34,687 nucleotides of DNA from Lachnospiraceae bacterium (GTDB lineage: Bacteria; Bacillota_A; Clostridia; Lachnospirales; Lachnospiraceae). A program made the translations under genes and the position numbers. Positions 8,480-16,858 of this stretch are shown piece after piece (the first letter of the stretch is position 1; each line of letters opens with the position of its first letter). The notes under the pieces are model-generated. The model had not been told where the DNA came from. It did no database searches and worked only from the letters and a program-made list of their open reading frames with translations. The stretch spans positions 1 to 34,687 of the forward strand of contig JAGBNT010000106.1 of NCBI GenBank assembly GCA_017634255.1. The letters run 5' to 3'.

Positions 8480-10045
8480 ATGCGGATCTTAACGTGTCAT
8501 ATTACAAATTTCGGGAAACACCATAACGTTAAATTTTCCCTGAACGACGGCTTCAATATCATGAATGCTGAAAACGGCTGGGGGAAAAGCACCTTTGCCG
8601 CTTTTATCAGGGCTATCTTCTACGGGCTGGACCAAAAGAAGAGGAGTGATAAATACGACAGCAAGGACCTGCGGAAGAATTACGCACCCTGGCAGGGAGG
8701 AAAATTCGGAGGCTCCGTCACCTTTGAATACAAAGGGAAGGAATACCATCTTGAGCGTTACTTCGGGAAAAATCTGAGTGAGGACAGCTGTACCGTCATT
8801 GATATGCAGACCATGAAGGTCACGGAGGAATTTGGAGACAGGGTCGGTGAGGCTATCTTCGGGATAGATGCCGAGGGCTTTGAGAGGACTATATATATCC
8901 CGCATAATTCCATGGATATTTCATCCAATGACAGCATAAATGCCCGCCTTATGGGGCTTATTGAAGATGAAAACGATATGAGCAGCTTCGAGAGAGCCAT
9001 CAGCACTCTTGAGAATGCCCGAAGGAATTTAAAGAAAACCGGCGGCAGGGGGAAGATAGATATAAACCGCAGCCGTATCGATGAAGACAGGATAAAGCTC
9101 AGAGAAAAACAGAATCTGCTTGCGGAAAAGCATAAGCTCGAAATGGAGCTTGAAAGCGTGGCGAACGTTAAAAGCGAATCTGAAAGCACGATGGAAAGCT
9201 CAGACAATGAGCTTCAAAGGCTTAATGAAGAAAACAGGAGGAGGCTGGGACACAATATACCGCTTATCGCCGGCATAGTCCTCGTGCTTGCGGGAGTAGC
9301 GTCCTTCATGGTGGCGCAGACAAAGATTGTGGGTCCGGACAGCATTGCTGTCTCTCCCTTGACCTGGGGAGTGCTGGCGGCAGTTTGTATTTTCGTGGGA
9401 CTAATTTTCATCCTGTTCAAGATAATGATGTCGGGGCGTTACAGAGGTGCTGTCAAGGTTAATACCGAGAGGGCATCTGCCGCCAGGAAGAGCTTTGCCG
9501 ACGCAGTGGCAAGCGAGGCAAGGATGAATCTGAGGCTGGAAGAGATTGCCCGGGAGTTGACAGAGGCGGATGAGCTTAAGCATAATATAGAAACCATGGA
9601 AGAAAATCAGGAAAATGATATTGAAAAGCTTGAGCTGATCCAGCGGACGGAGGAATTTTTGCGCAGCGCCAAGAGCGAGCTTTCCCTGCAGTACATGGAA
9701 AGAATGAGGACGAATTTCCAAAAGTACGTATCCGAGATAATGTCCGGCGAGGAGGTTGCGCTGGACAGCGATTTTAATATTACGATAAAGAAGAGCGGCT
9801 CATACCGGAGCATCAACAATCAAAGCACCGGCACCCAGGATATGATAAATCTCTGTGCAAGGTTTGCCCTGGTCGATTCGCTCTACACTGATGAAAAGCC
9901 ATGTGTTGTTCTGGACGACATTTTAAATAATATGGATGATTCAAATTATGAGAGGGCAATGCAGGCGATAGAAAAGCTTTCAGAAAGCTTTCAGGTAATA
10001 TACCTAACCTGTCACTCGTCCAGAGCGACAGTAAATAGAAAATAA
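8480..10045 (+). CDS. Short SbcC/YhaN-like AAA ATPase with two membrane segments
   Basis: A 521-aa SMC/Rad50-type ATPase. The Walker A loop is at residues 31-38 (ENGWGKST), a signature-like segment at 449-454 (STGTQD), Walker B at 474-480 (PCVVLDD) and a terminal switch His at 511 or just after. The two ATPase halves are separated by coiled coil (about 170-255 and 325-400). In place of a zinc hook there are two hydrophobic segments (about 261-279 and 296-316), as in the YhaN type. The protein is much shorter than Bacillus YhaN or SbcC. It starts 15 nt after the phosphoesterase, so the pair probably forms a small membrane-tethered SbcCD-like nuclease complex. Confidence 0.8.
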   Translation: MRILTCHITNFGKHHNVKFSLNDGFNIMNAENGWGKSTFAAFIRAIFYGLDQKKRSDKYDSKDLRKNYAPWQGGKFGGSVTFEYKGKEYHLERYFGKNLSEDSCTVIDMQTMKVTEEFGDRVGEAIFGIDAEGFERTIYIPHNSMDISSNDSINARLMGLIEDENDMSSFERAISTLENARRNLKKTGGRGKIDINRSRIDEDRIKLREKQNLLAEKHKLEMELESVANVKSESESTMESSDNELQRLNEENRRRLGHNIPLIAGIVLVLAGVASFMVAQTKIVGPDSIAVSPLTWGVLAAVCIFVGLIFILFKIMMSGRYRGAVKVNTERASAARKSFADAVASEARMNLRLEEIARELTEADELKHNIETMEENQENDIEKLELIQRTEEFLRSAKSELSLQYMERMRTNFQKYVSEIMSGEEVALDSDFNITIKKSGSYRSINNQSTGTQDMINLCARFALVDSLYTDEKPCVVLDDILNNMDDSNYERAMQAIEKLSESFQVIYLTCHSSRATVNRK

Positions 10046-10056
10046 GGAGGGTTATG

Positions 10057-10785
10057 ATGGCAGAGGCACAGACGATGGATGATCTTAAGGAGGATCTCGA
10101 CAGATCCATGGAAAAGCTCGGAGAGCACGACGTTATGTCGGGAAAGGTCGAGAACGAGGAGCAGGCAGTGAATACTATTGCCTGGAACCGGGTTAAGGAA
10201 ATGAAGGACAATAAGGAGACCGTGAACGTCAAGATAGGGGGCATGGTAAACGGAGGACTCATCGCCTATCTTGAAGAGCTCAGGGGCTTTATCCCCGCAT
10301 CCCAGATTTCAACCTCTTATGTGGAAAATCTGGATGAATATCTCGGAAAGAGTATGGACGTAAGGGTTATAACCGCCGATATGAACCGTAAAAAGCTTGT
10401 ATTGTCCGCAAAGGTCATATTGGAGGAGCAGGCTCGCGCTAACAGGGAAGAGGCGTTTAACTCCATAAAGACCGGTGATATCATAGAGGGTAAGGTTGAG
10501 TCGCTGCAGTCCTACGGAGCTTTTGTAGAGCTGAAGGAGGGAGTCAGCGGATTGCTGCATATCTCACAGATTGCCAATAGGAGACTTAAGCATCCCGGAG
10601 AGGTATTGAAGGAGGGACAGGAAGTCAGGGTTAAGGTTATAAAGATCGCGGACGGAAAGATTTCTCTCTCTATGAAGGTGCTTGAGGAGCCCTCGGAGGA
10701 AGAGGAGAAGGATGAGTATAAGCTGCCGGAGAGCAAGCCTCTCACAAACTCTCTTGCAGGGCTTTTAGATAATATCAAATTTTAA
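10057..10785 (+). CDS. Two-S1-domain RNA-binding protein
   Basis: A protein of about 242 aa with a degenerate S1 domain (about 59-125, including GFIPASQIS) and a canonical C-terminal S1 domain (about 147-215, with GDIIEGKVESLQSYGAFVEL and GLLHISQI). Such short S1 proteins bind RNA and often associate with ribosomes or RNases; it resembles a shortened ribosomal protein S1. Two tandem ATGs exist (10054 and 10057). I chose the second because AGGAGG (10045-10050) is then 6 nt away instead of 3. It is the last gene of the valS operon, and its 3' end overlaps the convergent gene by 21 nt. Confidence 0.85.
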   Translation: MAEAQTMDDLKEDLDRSMEKLGEHDVMSGKVENEEQAVNTIAWNRVKEMKDNKETVNVKIGGMVNGGLIAYLEELRGFIPASQISTSYVENLDEYLGKSMDVRVITADMNRKKLVLSAKVILEEQARANREEAFNSIKTGDIIEGKVESLQSYGAFVELKEGVSGLLHISQIANRRLKHPGEVLKEGQEVRVKVIKIADGKISLSMKVLEEPSEEEEKDEYKLPESKPLTNSLAGLLDNIKF

Positions 10786-11250
10786 GCCGTTTTTGATCAA
10801 AAGCTCCTCGATATATTTATCCCAAAGTCCGGGCAGGCTGCTTTCAGGATAAAAGCCGGTGAAATTTACCCCGGTGGTAAGGTTTAGCCCCTGCTCGGAA
10901 AATATCAGGTTTAAGCACAGGGAGCGGGCCTCGGCAAGGCTCTTTGCATCCGTGATATCGGACAGGGCAGAGGGGGTTTTCTGTAAGACGAATTTCATAT
11001 AAAGGGGTGTGTTGCGCCCCTTTATGAGCTCCATACACAGAGGACGGATTTCGGACCATAAAACATATTCTCCCCCGTAGGGAGTATGTGTTTCATCATT
11101 CTTATAAAAGCTTTCATTTACATGACCGTCGATGCTGACGGTCGTGTATTTTTTTATGGTGCTTTCCACCAGTTCAAAATCGTCGAAGGGGGTCCCGTTG
11201 AGAAAAAGACTCATAAACCTTTTGATGTCGCTTATTTTATATATTTTCAT
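10765..11250 (-). CDS. DUF5721-like protein, unknown function
   Basis: A 161-aa soluble protein resembling Lachnospiraceae proteins annotated as DUF5721. Starting MKIYKISDIKRFMSLFL, it shows alternating strands and helices with the conserved-looking stretch FDDFELVESTIKKYTTVSIDG. No catalytic motif, signal peptide or membrane segment is visible. Its start codon overlaps the stop of the DUF1294 gene by one base (TAATG), so it is translated with argG and DUF1294 as the last gene of that operon. Its 3' end overlaps the convergent S1 gene by 21 nt, leaving no room for a separate terminator. Confidence 0.75.
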   Translation of the reverse strand: MKIYKISDIKRFMSLFLNGTPFDDFELVESTIKKYTTVSIDGHVNESFYKNDETHTPYGGEYVLWSEIRPLCMELIKGRNTPLYMKFVLQKTPSALSDITDAKSLAEARSLCLNLIFSEQGLNLTTGVNFTGFYPESSLPGLWDKYIEELLIKNGLKFDII

Positions 11251-11549
11251 TACATTAAAATAAAAGAATAGTTAGACAGGAAAATAAACCACAACGCAGC
11301 CAGAAGCTCCGCGATAAAAATTACCGGGAGCCCAATCATAAATTTCGGATGGCGGGTCTTATGATGGAATACCTTGGCTCCTATCATCTCCCCGAGGGAG
11401 CCGCCGAGAAGAGCCGCCATGAAAAGAGAAAATTCACTTATGCGCATTATCTTTCGCTCTGCGCGCCGCTTGTCTTCCCCCATAAGGAAAAACCCGAAAA
11501 TGTTTATCCCTATGAGGTAGACAATTATTATTATAATAACGGTTCTCAC
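11250..11549 (-). CDS. DUF1294 small membrane protein
   Basis: A 99-aa inner-membrane protein with three hydrophobic segments (about 2-22, 40-60 and 73-95). The DUF1294 hallmark is GGSLGEMIGAKVFHHKTRHP near 50-69. The function of the family is not known. The start is GTG at 11547-11549, overlapping the argG stop codon by four bases (GTGA), which indicates translational coupling to argG. Why a membrane protein should be coupled to argininosuccinate synthase is unclear; operon placement may be incidental. Confidence 0.85.
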   Translation of the reverse strand: MRTVIIIIIVYLIGINIFGFFLMGEDKRRAERKIMRISEFSLFMAALLGGSLGEMIGAKVFHHKTRHPKFMIGLPVIFIAELLAALWFIFLSNYSFILM

Positions 11550-12955
11550 TTTTTGGTTTTACGTCCGGAAGCAGTCTTTTTCGCGGTTTTGCCGGTCTTT
11601 GCGCTCTTTGTCTTTACAGCCTTTGTGCTCTTTGCGGCTTTCTCGCTCTTAGCCGCCTTGACAGTCTTTGCAGCCTTTGTACTCTTTGCGGGCTTTTCGC
11701 TCTTGGCAGCCTTTACGGTCTTTGTGCTCTTTGCCGTCTTAGAGGCTTCCTCCATGAGCTTCAGGGCGCGGACCTTGGTGGAGAGTCCGAAGAGGGTTAT
11801 AAAGCCTTCGGCATCGTGGTGGTCGTACATATCGCCGGTGGTAAATGAAGCGATGGACTCGTTATAGAGTGAATAGGGTGAGGTCTCGCCGGCTTTAATG
11901 ATATTGCCCTTATAAAGCTTAAGGGTAACCTCTCCGGTAACATATTCCTGGGTGGTGGTGATGAAAGCGCAGATGGCTTCACGAAGAGGAGTGAACCACT
12001 TGCCCTCATATACAAGCTGTGCAAGCTCATCGCCCATATGCTTCTTTACCCTGTAACATTCGCGGTCCAGGATAAGCTCTTCGAGCTGCTGGTGGGCGGC
12101 ATAGAGTATGGTTCCTCCGGGGGTTTCGTATACTCCGCGGCTCTTCATTCCCACTACGCGGTTTTCTACTATGTCGATTATGCCTATGCCGTGCTTTCCT
12201 CCGAGCTTATTTAAGGCTCTGACTATATCGGAAAGCTTCATTTTCTTTCCGTCCAGTGCTACCGGCACTCCGGCTTCAAACTGGATGCTGACATATTCGC
12301 CCTTGGCGGGAGCCTTTTCGGGAGTGACTCCGAGCACCAGAAGATGGTCATAGTTGGGCTCCTTAGAGGGATCCTCCAGCTCCAGTCCCTCATGGCTTAT
12401 ATGCCAGAGGTTGCGGTCGCGGCTGTATGAATTGCTGGCAGAGAAGGGAAGGTCGATTCCGTGCTCCCTGCAATAAGCGATCTCGGATTCGCGCGAGTCC
12501 ATAGTCCACTTCGGGTCACGCCATGCAGCGATGATCTTAAGATCGGGAGCCAGTGCCTTGATGCCGAGCTCGAACCGGATCTGGTCGTTACCCTTGCCGG
12601 TAGCTCCGTGACAGATAGCCATGGCTTTTTCCTTGCGGGCGATCTCAACAAGCTTTTTCGCGATCAGCGGACGAGCCATCGAGGTGCCCAGAAGGTACTG
12701 GTTTTCATATACCGCATGAGCCTGTATGCAGGGCAGTACATATTCATCGCAGAACTCATCCACGACATCGAGTATGTACAATTTCGATGCTCCGCTAGCC
12801 TTGGCTCTTTCCTCAAGACCGTCCAGCTCCTGCTCCTGTCCTACGTCGATGCAGGCACAGATCACCTCGTAGTTGTAGTTTTCCTTAAGCCACGGTATTA
12901 TCGCGGTGGTATCGAGACCGCCGGAATACGCTAAAATTACCTTTTCCTTTGCCAT
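11546..12955 (-). CDS. argG: Argininosuccinate synthase with Lys/Ala-rich tail
   Basis: Joins citrulline and aspartate, using ATP, to form argininosuccinate in arginine synthesis. The N-terminal ATP-binding P-loop is AYSGGLDTT (9-17). Further conserved blocks are ATGKGNDQ (118-125) and the catalytic core up to about residue 402. The family usually ends near 400-410 residues in Firmicutes; this one continues to 469. Residues 405-469 hold 23 lysines plus Ala, Thr and Ser, with a tandem 18-residue repeat (413-430 and 431-448, 16 of 18 identical). The tail resembles histone H1 or AlgP-type basic tails. The start has AAGGAG 7 nt upstream. It is the first gene of a three-gene operon and is divergent from argC. 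Confidence 0.95.
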   Translation of the reverse strand: MAKEKVILAYSGGLDTTAIIPWLKENYNYEVICACIDVGQEQELDGLEERAKASGASKLYILDVVDEFCDEYVLPCIQAHAVYENQYLLGTSMARPLIAKKLVEIARKEKAMAICHGATGKGNDQIRFELGIKALAPDLKIIAAWRDPKWTMDSRESEIAYCREHGIDLPFSASNSYSRDRNLWHISHEGLELEDPSKEPNYDHLLVLGVTPEKAPAKGEYVSIQFEAGVPVALDGKKMKLSDIVRALNKLGGKHGIGIIDIVENRVVGMKSRGVYETPGGTILYAAHQQLEELILDRECYRVKKHMGDELAQLVYEGKWFTPLREAICAFITTTQEYVTGEVTLKLYKGNIIKAGETSPYSLYNESIASFTTGDMYDHHDAEGFITLFGLSTKVRALKLMEEASKTAKSTKTVKAAKSEKPAKSTKAAKTVKAAKSEKAAKSTKAVKTKSAKTGKTAKKTASGRKTKK

Positions 12956-12962
12956 CGATTTT

Positions 12963-13017
12963 CTCCTTATATAAAAATGTAGAAATATAGTATCACTAGT
13001 TTATCATAATGTGTCAA
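12963..13017 (-). promoter_or_regulatory. argG promoter and ribosome binding site
   Basis: Read on the minus strand, TTGACA (13012-13017) is followed by a 17-bp spacer and GATACT (12989-12994), a good sigma-A promoter. AAGGAG (12963-12968) lies 7 nt before the argG ATG. A small palindrome (TTTCAAGTGAAA, 13020-13031) abuts the -35 box and could be an operator. Confidence 0.75.
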
Positions 13018-13126
13018 GTTTTCAAGTGAAAGTTTATGCAGGCTCAACAACCCCTGGGTGCTTTGAAAAAGTACTGCTTTATGAAAGACTTCGGGTAGGA
13101 ACATAATATTTTTATATATTTTAGTG

Positions 13127-13190
13127 TTGAATAAAATACATTTATGATGTATATTTATGCAACAGTGGACTATTGCATAAATTAAGTATA
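13127..13190 (+). promoter_or_regulatory. Putative ArgR operator cluster upstream of argC
   Basis: Three AT-rich sites resemble Bacillus ARG boxes: 13127-13141 (TTGAATAAAATACAT), 13148-13161 (TGTATATTTATGCA) and 13173-13190 (starting TTGCATAAATTAAG). The second and third are joined by a perfect inverted repeat with 10-bp arms (13153-13162 and 13173-13182) and a 10-nt spacer. A possible argC promoter overlaps them (TGGACT 13166-13171, TAAAAT 13189-13194, 17-bp spacer), so a bound repressor would block transcription. Assignment to ArgR is inferred from the downstream genes and from similarity to the known consensus. Confidence 0.6.
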
Positions 13191-13198
13191 AAATACAA

Positions 13199-13215
13199 AG
13201 GCGCTTTTGGCGCCT
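13199..13215 (+). other. Hairpin in the argC leader
   Basis: AGGCGC (13199-13204) and GCGCCT (13210-13215) pair around a five-base T-rich loop, ending 22 nt before the argC start and just before its ribosome binding site (AGAGG). No U-run follows, so it is not a normal terminator. It could stabilise the mRNA 5' end. Confidence 0.4.
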
Positions 13216-13237
13216 GACAGATCAAAGAGGTAGAGAA

Positions 13238-14278
13238 ATGATAAAAGCAGGTATTATAGGAGCAACAGGATATGCTGGCAATGAGATAGTAAGACTCCTT
13301 TTGGGACATGCCGGAGTCCAGATCGAATTTCTTGCAAGCCAGAGCTTTGAAGGACAGAACTATTCCGACATATACGGAAATTTTTTCGAGCTTATAGATA
13401 TGGCTTGCTGCGCGCCCGACCTTAACGAGCTTGCCGGCAGAGTGGATGTAATGTTTACCGCCACTCCCCAGGGCTATCTTTCAGGGGTGCTGAATGAAAA
13501 GCTGCTGGAAAAATGCAGATTTATAGATCTGAGCGCAGACTACAGGATAAAGGACGTAGCCACCTATGAGAAATGGTACAGGATAGAGCATAAGTCCCCC
13601 GAGCTCATAAAAGAGGCGGTTTACGGTCTTTGTGAGATAAACAGGGAAAAGTTAAGGGACACCAGGCTTTTGGCAAATCCCGGCTGCTTTACCACCTGCT
13701 CGATACTGACAGCCTATCCGCTTGTAGCGGAGGGGCTCATAGATCCCAATAGTCTGGTCATCAATGCCCTAAGCGGTGTTTCGGGGGCTGGAAGGGGGGC
13801 TAAGGTCGCCAACCTTTTCAGCGAGGTCAACGAAAGCGTAAAGGCATACGGCGTAACGAGCCACCGCCATACACCGGAGATAGAAGAACAGCTCGGCTAT
13901 GCCTGCAAAAATAAGATAACGGTCAGCTTTACTCCACATCTCGTTCCGATGCACAGGGGTATCTATGCCACTGAGACCGCAGCCCTTACCCCGGGTACCG
14001 ATGCAGGGCGGATACAGGAGGCTTACGAAAAATATTACGGGGATGAGTTCTTTATACGCCTGCTGGGGCAGGAACGTATCCCGGAGAGCCGCTTTACAGA
14101 GGGCAGCAATTTTACTGACATCGGCTTTAAGGTGGATGAGAGAGTCGGCAGGGTCGTTCTTATGGGTACCCTCGACAATCTCGTAAAGGGAGCTGCCGGG
14201 CAGGCGGTTCAGAATATGAATATCATGTTTGGCTTGGATGAAAGGGAGGGGCTTAAGGGTATCCCCATGGTGCCGTGA
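13238..14278 (+). CDS. argC: N-acetyl-gamma-glutamyl-phosphate reductase
   Basis: NADPH-dependent reduction of N-acetylglutamyl phosphate to the semialdehyde, the third step of the acetylated arginine route. At 346 aa the length is standard. The Rossmann motif is GATGYAG (8-14), and the catalytic Cys150 lies in NPGCFTT. A second conserved block, SHRHTPEIEEQLG, lies near 209-221. The start follows AAAGAGG and the ARG-box region. It is the first gene of the argC-GNAT-argJ-argB-argD operon, and its stop overlaps the next start. Confidence 0.97.
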   Translation: MIKAGIIGATGYAGNEIVRLLLGHAGVQIEFLASQSFEGQNYSDIYGNFFELIDMACCAPDLNELAGRVDVMFTATPQGYLSGVLNEKLLEKCRFIDLSADYRIKDVATYEKWYRIEHKSPELIKEAVYGLCEINREKLRDTRLLANPGCFTTCSILTAYPLVAEGLIDPNSLVINALSGVSGAGRGAKVANLFSEVNESVKAYGVTSHRHTPEIEEQLGYACKNKITVSFTPHLVPMHRGIYATETAALTPGTDAGRIQEAYEKYYGDEFFIRLLGQERIPESRFTEGSNFTDIGFKVDERVGRVVLMGTLDNLVKGAAGQAVQNMNIMFGLDEREGLKGIPMVP

Positions 14279-14730
14279 AAACTATGAATATAAGGGTGAT
14301 GAGGATCGAAGATTATGAGCAGGTCTATAAGCTGTGGATGAGCATTAAGGGCTTTTCCATGAGGAGCATAGACGACAGCCGCGAGGGAGTGGAGGTATTC
14401 CTTAAGAGAAATCCCTATACCTCGGTGGTCGCAGAGGAAGACGGAGAGATAGTCGGTGCCATTCTCTGCGGGCATGACGGCAGGAGAGCCACCTTTTATC
14501 ATGTTTGTGTGCGGGAGGATCACCGAAGACAGGGGATCGGAAAGCAGATGGTGGTCGAGTGCATGAACGCGCTTAAGCGGGAGAAGGTCAATAAGGTTGC
14601 GCTGATTGCCTTTACCTCAAATGACGTAGGGAATGTCTTCTGGAAGCAGATAGGCTGGACCCAGAGGCTGGACTTGAATTATTATGATTTTACTTTAAAT
14701 GAAGAAAATATAGTGAGGTTTAACAAATAG
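14275..14730 (+). CDS. GNAT N-acetyltransferase inside the arg operon
   Basis: A 151-aa GCN5-related acetyltransferase. The acetyl-CoA pyrophosphate-binding motif is RRQGIGK (about 84-90), preceded by a V-C-V strand (FYHVCVRED). The GTG start overlaps the argC stop by four bases (GTGA); an alternative ATG lies at 14284. Lying between argC and argJ, it may act as a stand-alone N-acetylglutamate synthase that primes the cycle, similar in idea to the short GNAT domain fused to ArgH in some bacteria, or it may acetylate another substrate. Sequence alone does not decide this. The ORF ends 4 nt before argJ. Confidence 0.85.
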   Translation: MKTMNIRVMRIEDYEQVYKLWMSIKGFSMRSIDDSREGVEVFLKRNPYTSVVAEEDGEIVGAILCGHDGRRATFYHVCVREDHRRQGIGKQMVVECMNALKREKVNKVALIAFTSNDVGNVFWKQIGWTQRLDLNYYDFTLNEENIVRFNK

Positions 14731-14734
14731 GCTT

Positions 14735-15958
14735 ATGGAGATTATAAAAGGCGGAGTTACGGCTGCAAAAGGCTATAAAGCAGCGGCAGCTGAGGCGAAT
14801 ATCAAATACGAGGGCAGGACCGATATGGCTCTGCTGTTTTCCGAGGTTCCTGCCATATGCGCGGGCACCTTCACTACGAATGTGGTAAAGGCGGCGCCGG
14901 TTGTATGGGACAGCGGGATAGTCCGGGGAAGGGCTCAGGCAAGGGCGGTTGTCGTTAATTCCGGAATTGCAAATGCCTGTACCGGAGAAGAGGGAATGAA
15001 GTATTGCAGGGAGACCGCCGAGTACACGGCAGAAAAGCTTGGGATCAAGGCGGAGGAGGTGCTGGTGGGCTCCACGGGAGTTATCGGCATGCAGCTTAAC
15101 GCGGACAAGCTTAAAGCCGGCATAGATAAGCTCGTTCCCGCCCTTGGAAGCGGGATAGAAAAGGGCACTGAGGCAAACCGCGCCATCATGACCACGGATA
15201 CGCATACAAAGGAAGCCGCGGTGCAGCTCGATATTGGAGGAAAGACGGTCACCATAGGAGGCATGTGCAAGGGCTCGGGGATGATACACCCGAATATGTG
15301 CACGATGCTGAGCTTTGTGACCAGCGACGTTGCTATAAAGAAAGAGCTTTTGCAGAAGGCGGTTTCGGAGAGCATAGACGACAGCTTTAATATGGTGAGC
15401 GTTGACGGAGATACCTCTACGAACGACACCTATATCGTCCTTGCCAATGGAGAGGCGGGCAATCCCGTGATATCCGAAGAGGGCGAGGAATACCGCCTCT
15501 TTAAAGAGGCCCTTGACTACGTAAACACGACCCTTGCAAAATACATGGCAGGTGACGGAGAGGGTGCGACAGCCCTCGTTATCAGCAGGGTCGTCGGGGC
15601 GGACAGCGTAAAAAATGCCAGAATACTTGCAAAGTCCGTTATAACCTCGTCGCTTACAAAGGCGGCGATATTCGGGCATGACGCCAACTGGGGCAGGATT
15701 CTTTGTGCCCTTGGCTATTCGGGAGTTAAATTTGATCCCGACAGGATAGAGCTTAGGATAAAAAGCGCGGCCGGGGAGCTCCTTATATTTAAGAACGGGG
15801 TTCAGGCTGAGTACAGTGAGGAAAAGGCTTCTGAGATCCTTTCACAAAAGGAGATCGAGATCATATCCGACGTGAAGATGGGGGATTGCAGCGCAGAGGC
15901 TTACGGCTGTGATCTGTCATATGATTATGTCAGGATAAACGCCGATTACAGGTCATAG
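14735..15958 (+). CDS. argJ: Bifunctional ornithine acetyltransferase / N-acetylglutamate synthase
   Basis: Moves the acetyl group from N-acetylornithine to glutamate, recycling acetyl in the arginine pathway; some members also use acetyl-CoA. The 407-aa precursor is self-cleaved before a catalytic threonine, here Thr190 in [14 protein letters not shown]. The residue before the cut is Cys189, whereas Ala is the commonest in described enzymes. The oxyanion-hole region STGVIG (113-118) is present. The presence of ArgJ implies the economical cyclic route. The ribosome binding site is weak, so translation is probably coupled to the GNAT gene 4 nt upstream. Confidence 0.96.
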   Translation: MEIIKGGVTAAKGYKAAAAEANIKYEGRTDMALLFSEVPAICAGTFTTNVVKAAPVVWDSGIVRGRAQARAVVVNSGIANACTGEEGMKYCRETAEYTAEKLGIKAEEVLVGSTGVIGMQLNADKLKAGIDKLVPALGSGIEKGTEANRAIMTTDTHTKEAAVQLDIGGKTVTIGGMCKGSGMIHPNMCTMLSFVTSDVAIKKELLQKAVSESIDDSFNMVSVDGDTSTNDTYIVLANGEAGNPVISEEGEEYRLFKEALDYVNTTLAKYMAGDGEGATALVISRVVGADSVKNARILAKSVITSSLTKAAIFGHDANWGRILCALGYSGVKFDPDRIELRIKSAAGELLIFKNGVQAEYSEEKASEILSQKEIEIISDVKMGDCSAEAYGCDLSYDYVRINADYRS

Positions 15959-15968
15959 GAGGACAGTT

Positions 15969-16841
15969 ATGCAAAGGGATGTTGTTGAGGCACAGCAGAA
16001 GGCGGAGGTGCTCATAGAGGCTCTTCCGTATATCCAGCAGTTCAACAGGAAGATAATAGTGGTAAAGTACGGCGGCTCCGCCATGAAGAGCGAGGAGATA
16101 AAGGACAGCGTCATCAAGGATGTCACCCTTTTAAAGCTCGTAGGCTTTAAGCCCATAATAGTTCACGGGGGCGGAAAGGATATAAACCGCTGGCTGGAGA
16201 AGGTCGGGATAGAATCCAGGTTTGTAAACGGTCTTAGGGTAACTGATGAGAGCACGATGGAAATAGCGGAGATGGTGCTTTCGAGGGTCAACAAAAATCT
16301 TGTTCAGATGGTGGAGGAACTCGGGGTTCGCGCCATAGGGATATCCGGAAAGGACGGAAGGCTCCTAAAGGTTAAAAAGCGCTATTCCGAAGGAGAGGAT
16401 ATAGGTTACGTCGGTGAGGTGACCGCCGTTGAGAGCAGCATACTCATGGATCTTCTGGAAAAGGATTTCCTGCCGATAGTGGCTCCGATAGGTATGGATG
16501 AGAATTACGAGACCTTCAATATAAATGCGGACGATGCGGCATGTGCGATTGCAAAGGCGGTTCGCGCGGAAAAGCTCGCCTTTCTTACAGACATAGAGGG
16601 TCTGTATTCGGATATAAATGATAAGTCCACGTTTATTAGAAAGATAACTGTCTCGGAAGCGCAGAAGCTTGTGGACGACGGCTTTATCGGGGGCGGCATG
16701 CTGCCGAAGCTGTCAAACTGCATAGACGCCGTCAGGAACGGCGTAAATAATGTGCATATCCTCGACGGCAGGCAGCTTCACTGTCTGCTGCTGGAGATAT
16801 TTACCGACAGCGGCGTGGGAACAATGATATTAAAAGACTGA
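15969..16841 (+). CDS. argB: Acetylglutamate kinase
   Basis: Phosphorylates N-acetylglutamate with ATP. At 290 aa it shows KYGGSAM (33-39), the glycine loop HGGGKDI (66-72) and the ATP-site region GGGMLPK in its C-terminal third. The approximately 28-residue N-terminal helix before the first strand is the feature that marks hexameric, arginine-inhibited enzymes (Pseudomonas and Thermotoga types), so feedback inhibition by arginine is likely, as expected in a cyclic ArgJ pathway. AGGAGG lies just upstream with good spacing. The stop is 2 nt before the first possible argD start. Confidence 0.96.
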   Translation: MQRDVVEAQQKAEVLIEALPYIQQFNRKIIVVKYGGSAMKSEEIKDSVIKDVTLLKLVGFKPIIVHGGGKDINRWLEKVGIESRFVNGLRVTDESTMEIAEMVLSRVNKNLVQMVEELGVRAIGISGKDGRLLKVKKRYSEGEDIGYVGEVTAVESSILMDLLEKDFLPIVAPIGMDENYETFNINADDAACAIAKAVRAEKLAFLTDIEGLYSDINDKSTFIRKITVSEAQKLVDDGFIGGGMLPKLSNCIDAVRNGVNNVHILDGRQLHCLLLEIFTDSGVGTMILKD

Positions 16842-16858
16842 GGATGGGAGCTTGGGAC

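Noticed and set aside
11349..11867. 172-aa plus-strand ORF rich in Phe/Leu/Ala opposite argG and DUF1294
   Set aside because: It is the complement of the Lys/Ala-rich ArgG tail; lysine codons read as Phe/Leu on the other strand, giving a false membrane-like protein.
14720..15679. 319-aa minus-strand ORF opposite argJ
   Set aside because: Shadow of argJ, which has intact catalytic motifs; the shadow has no known domain.
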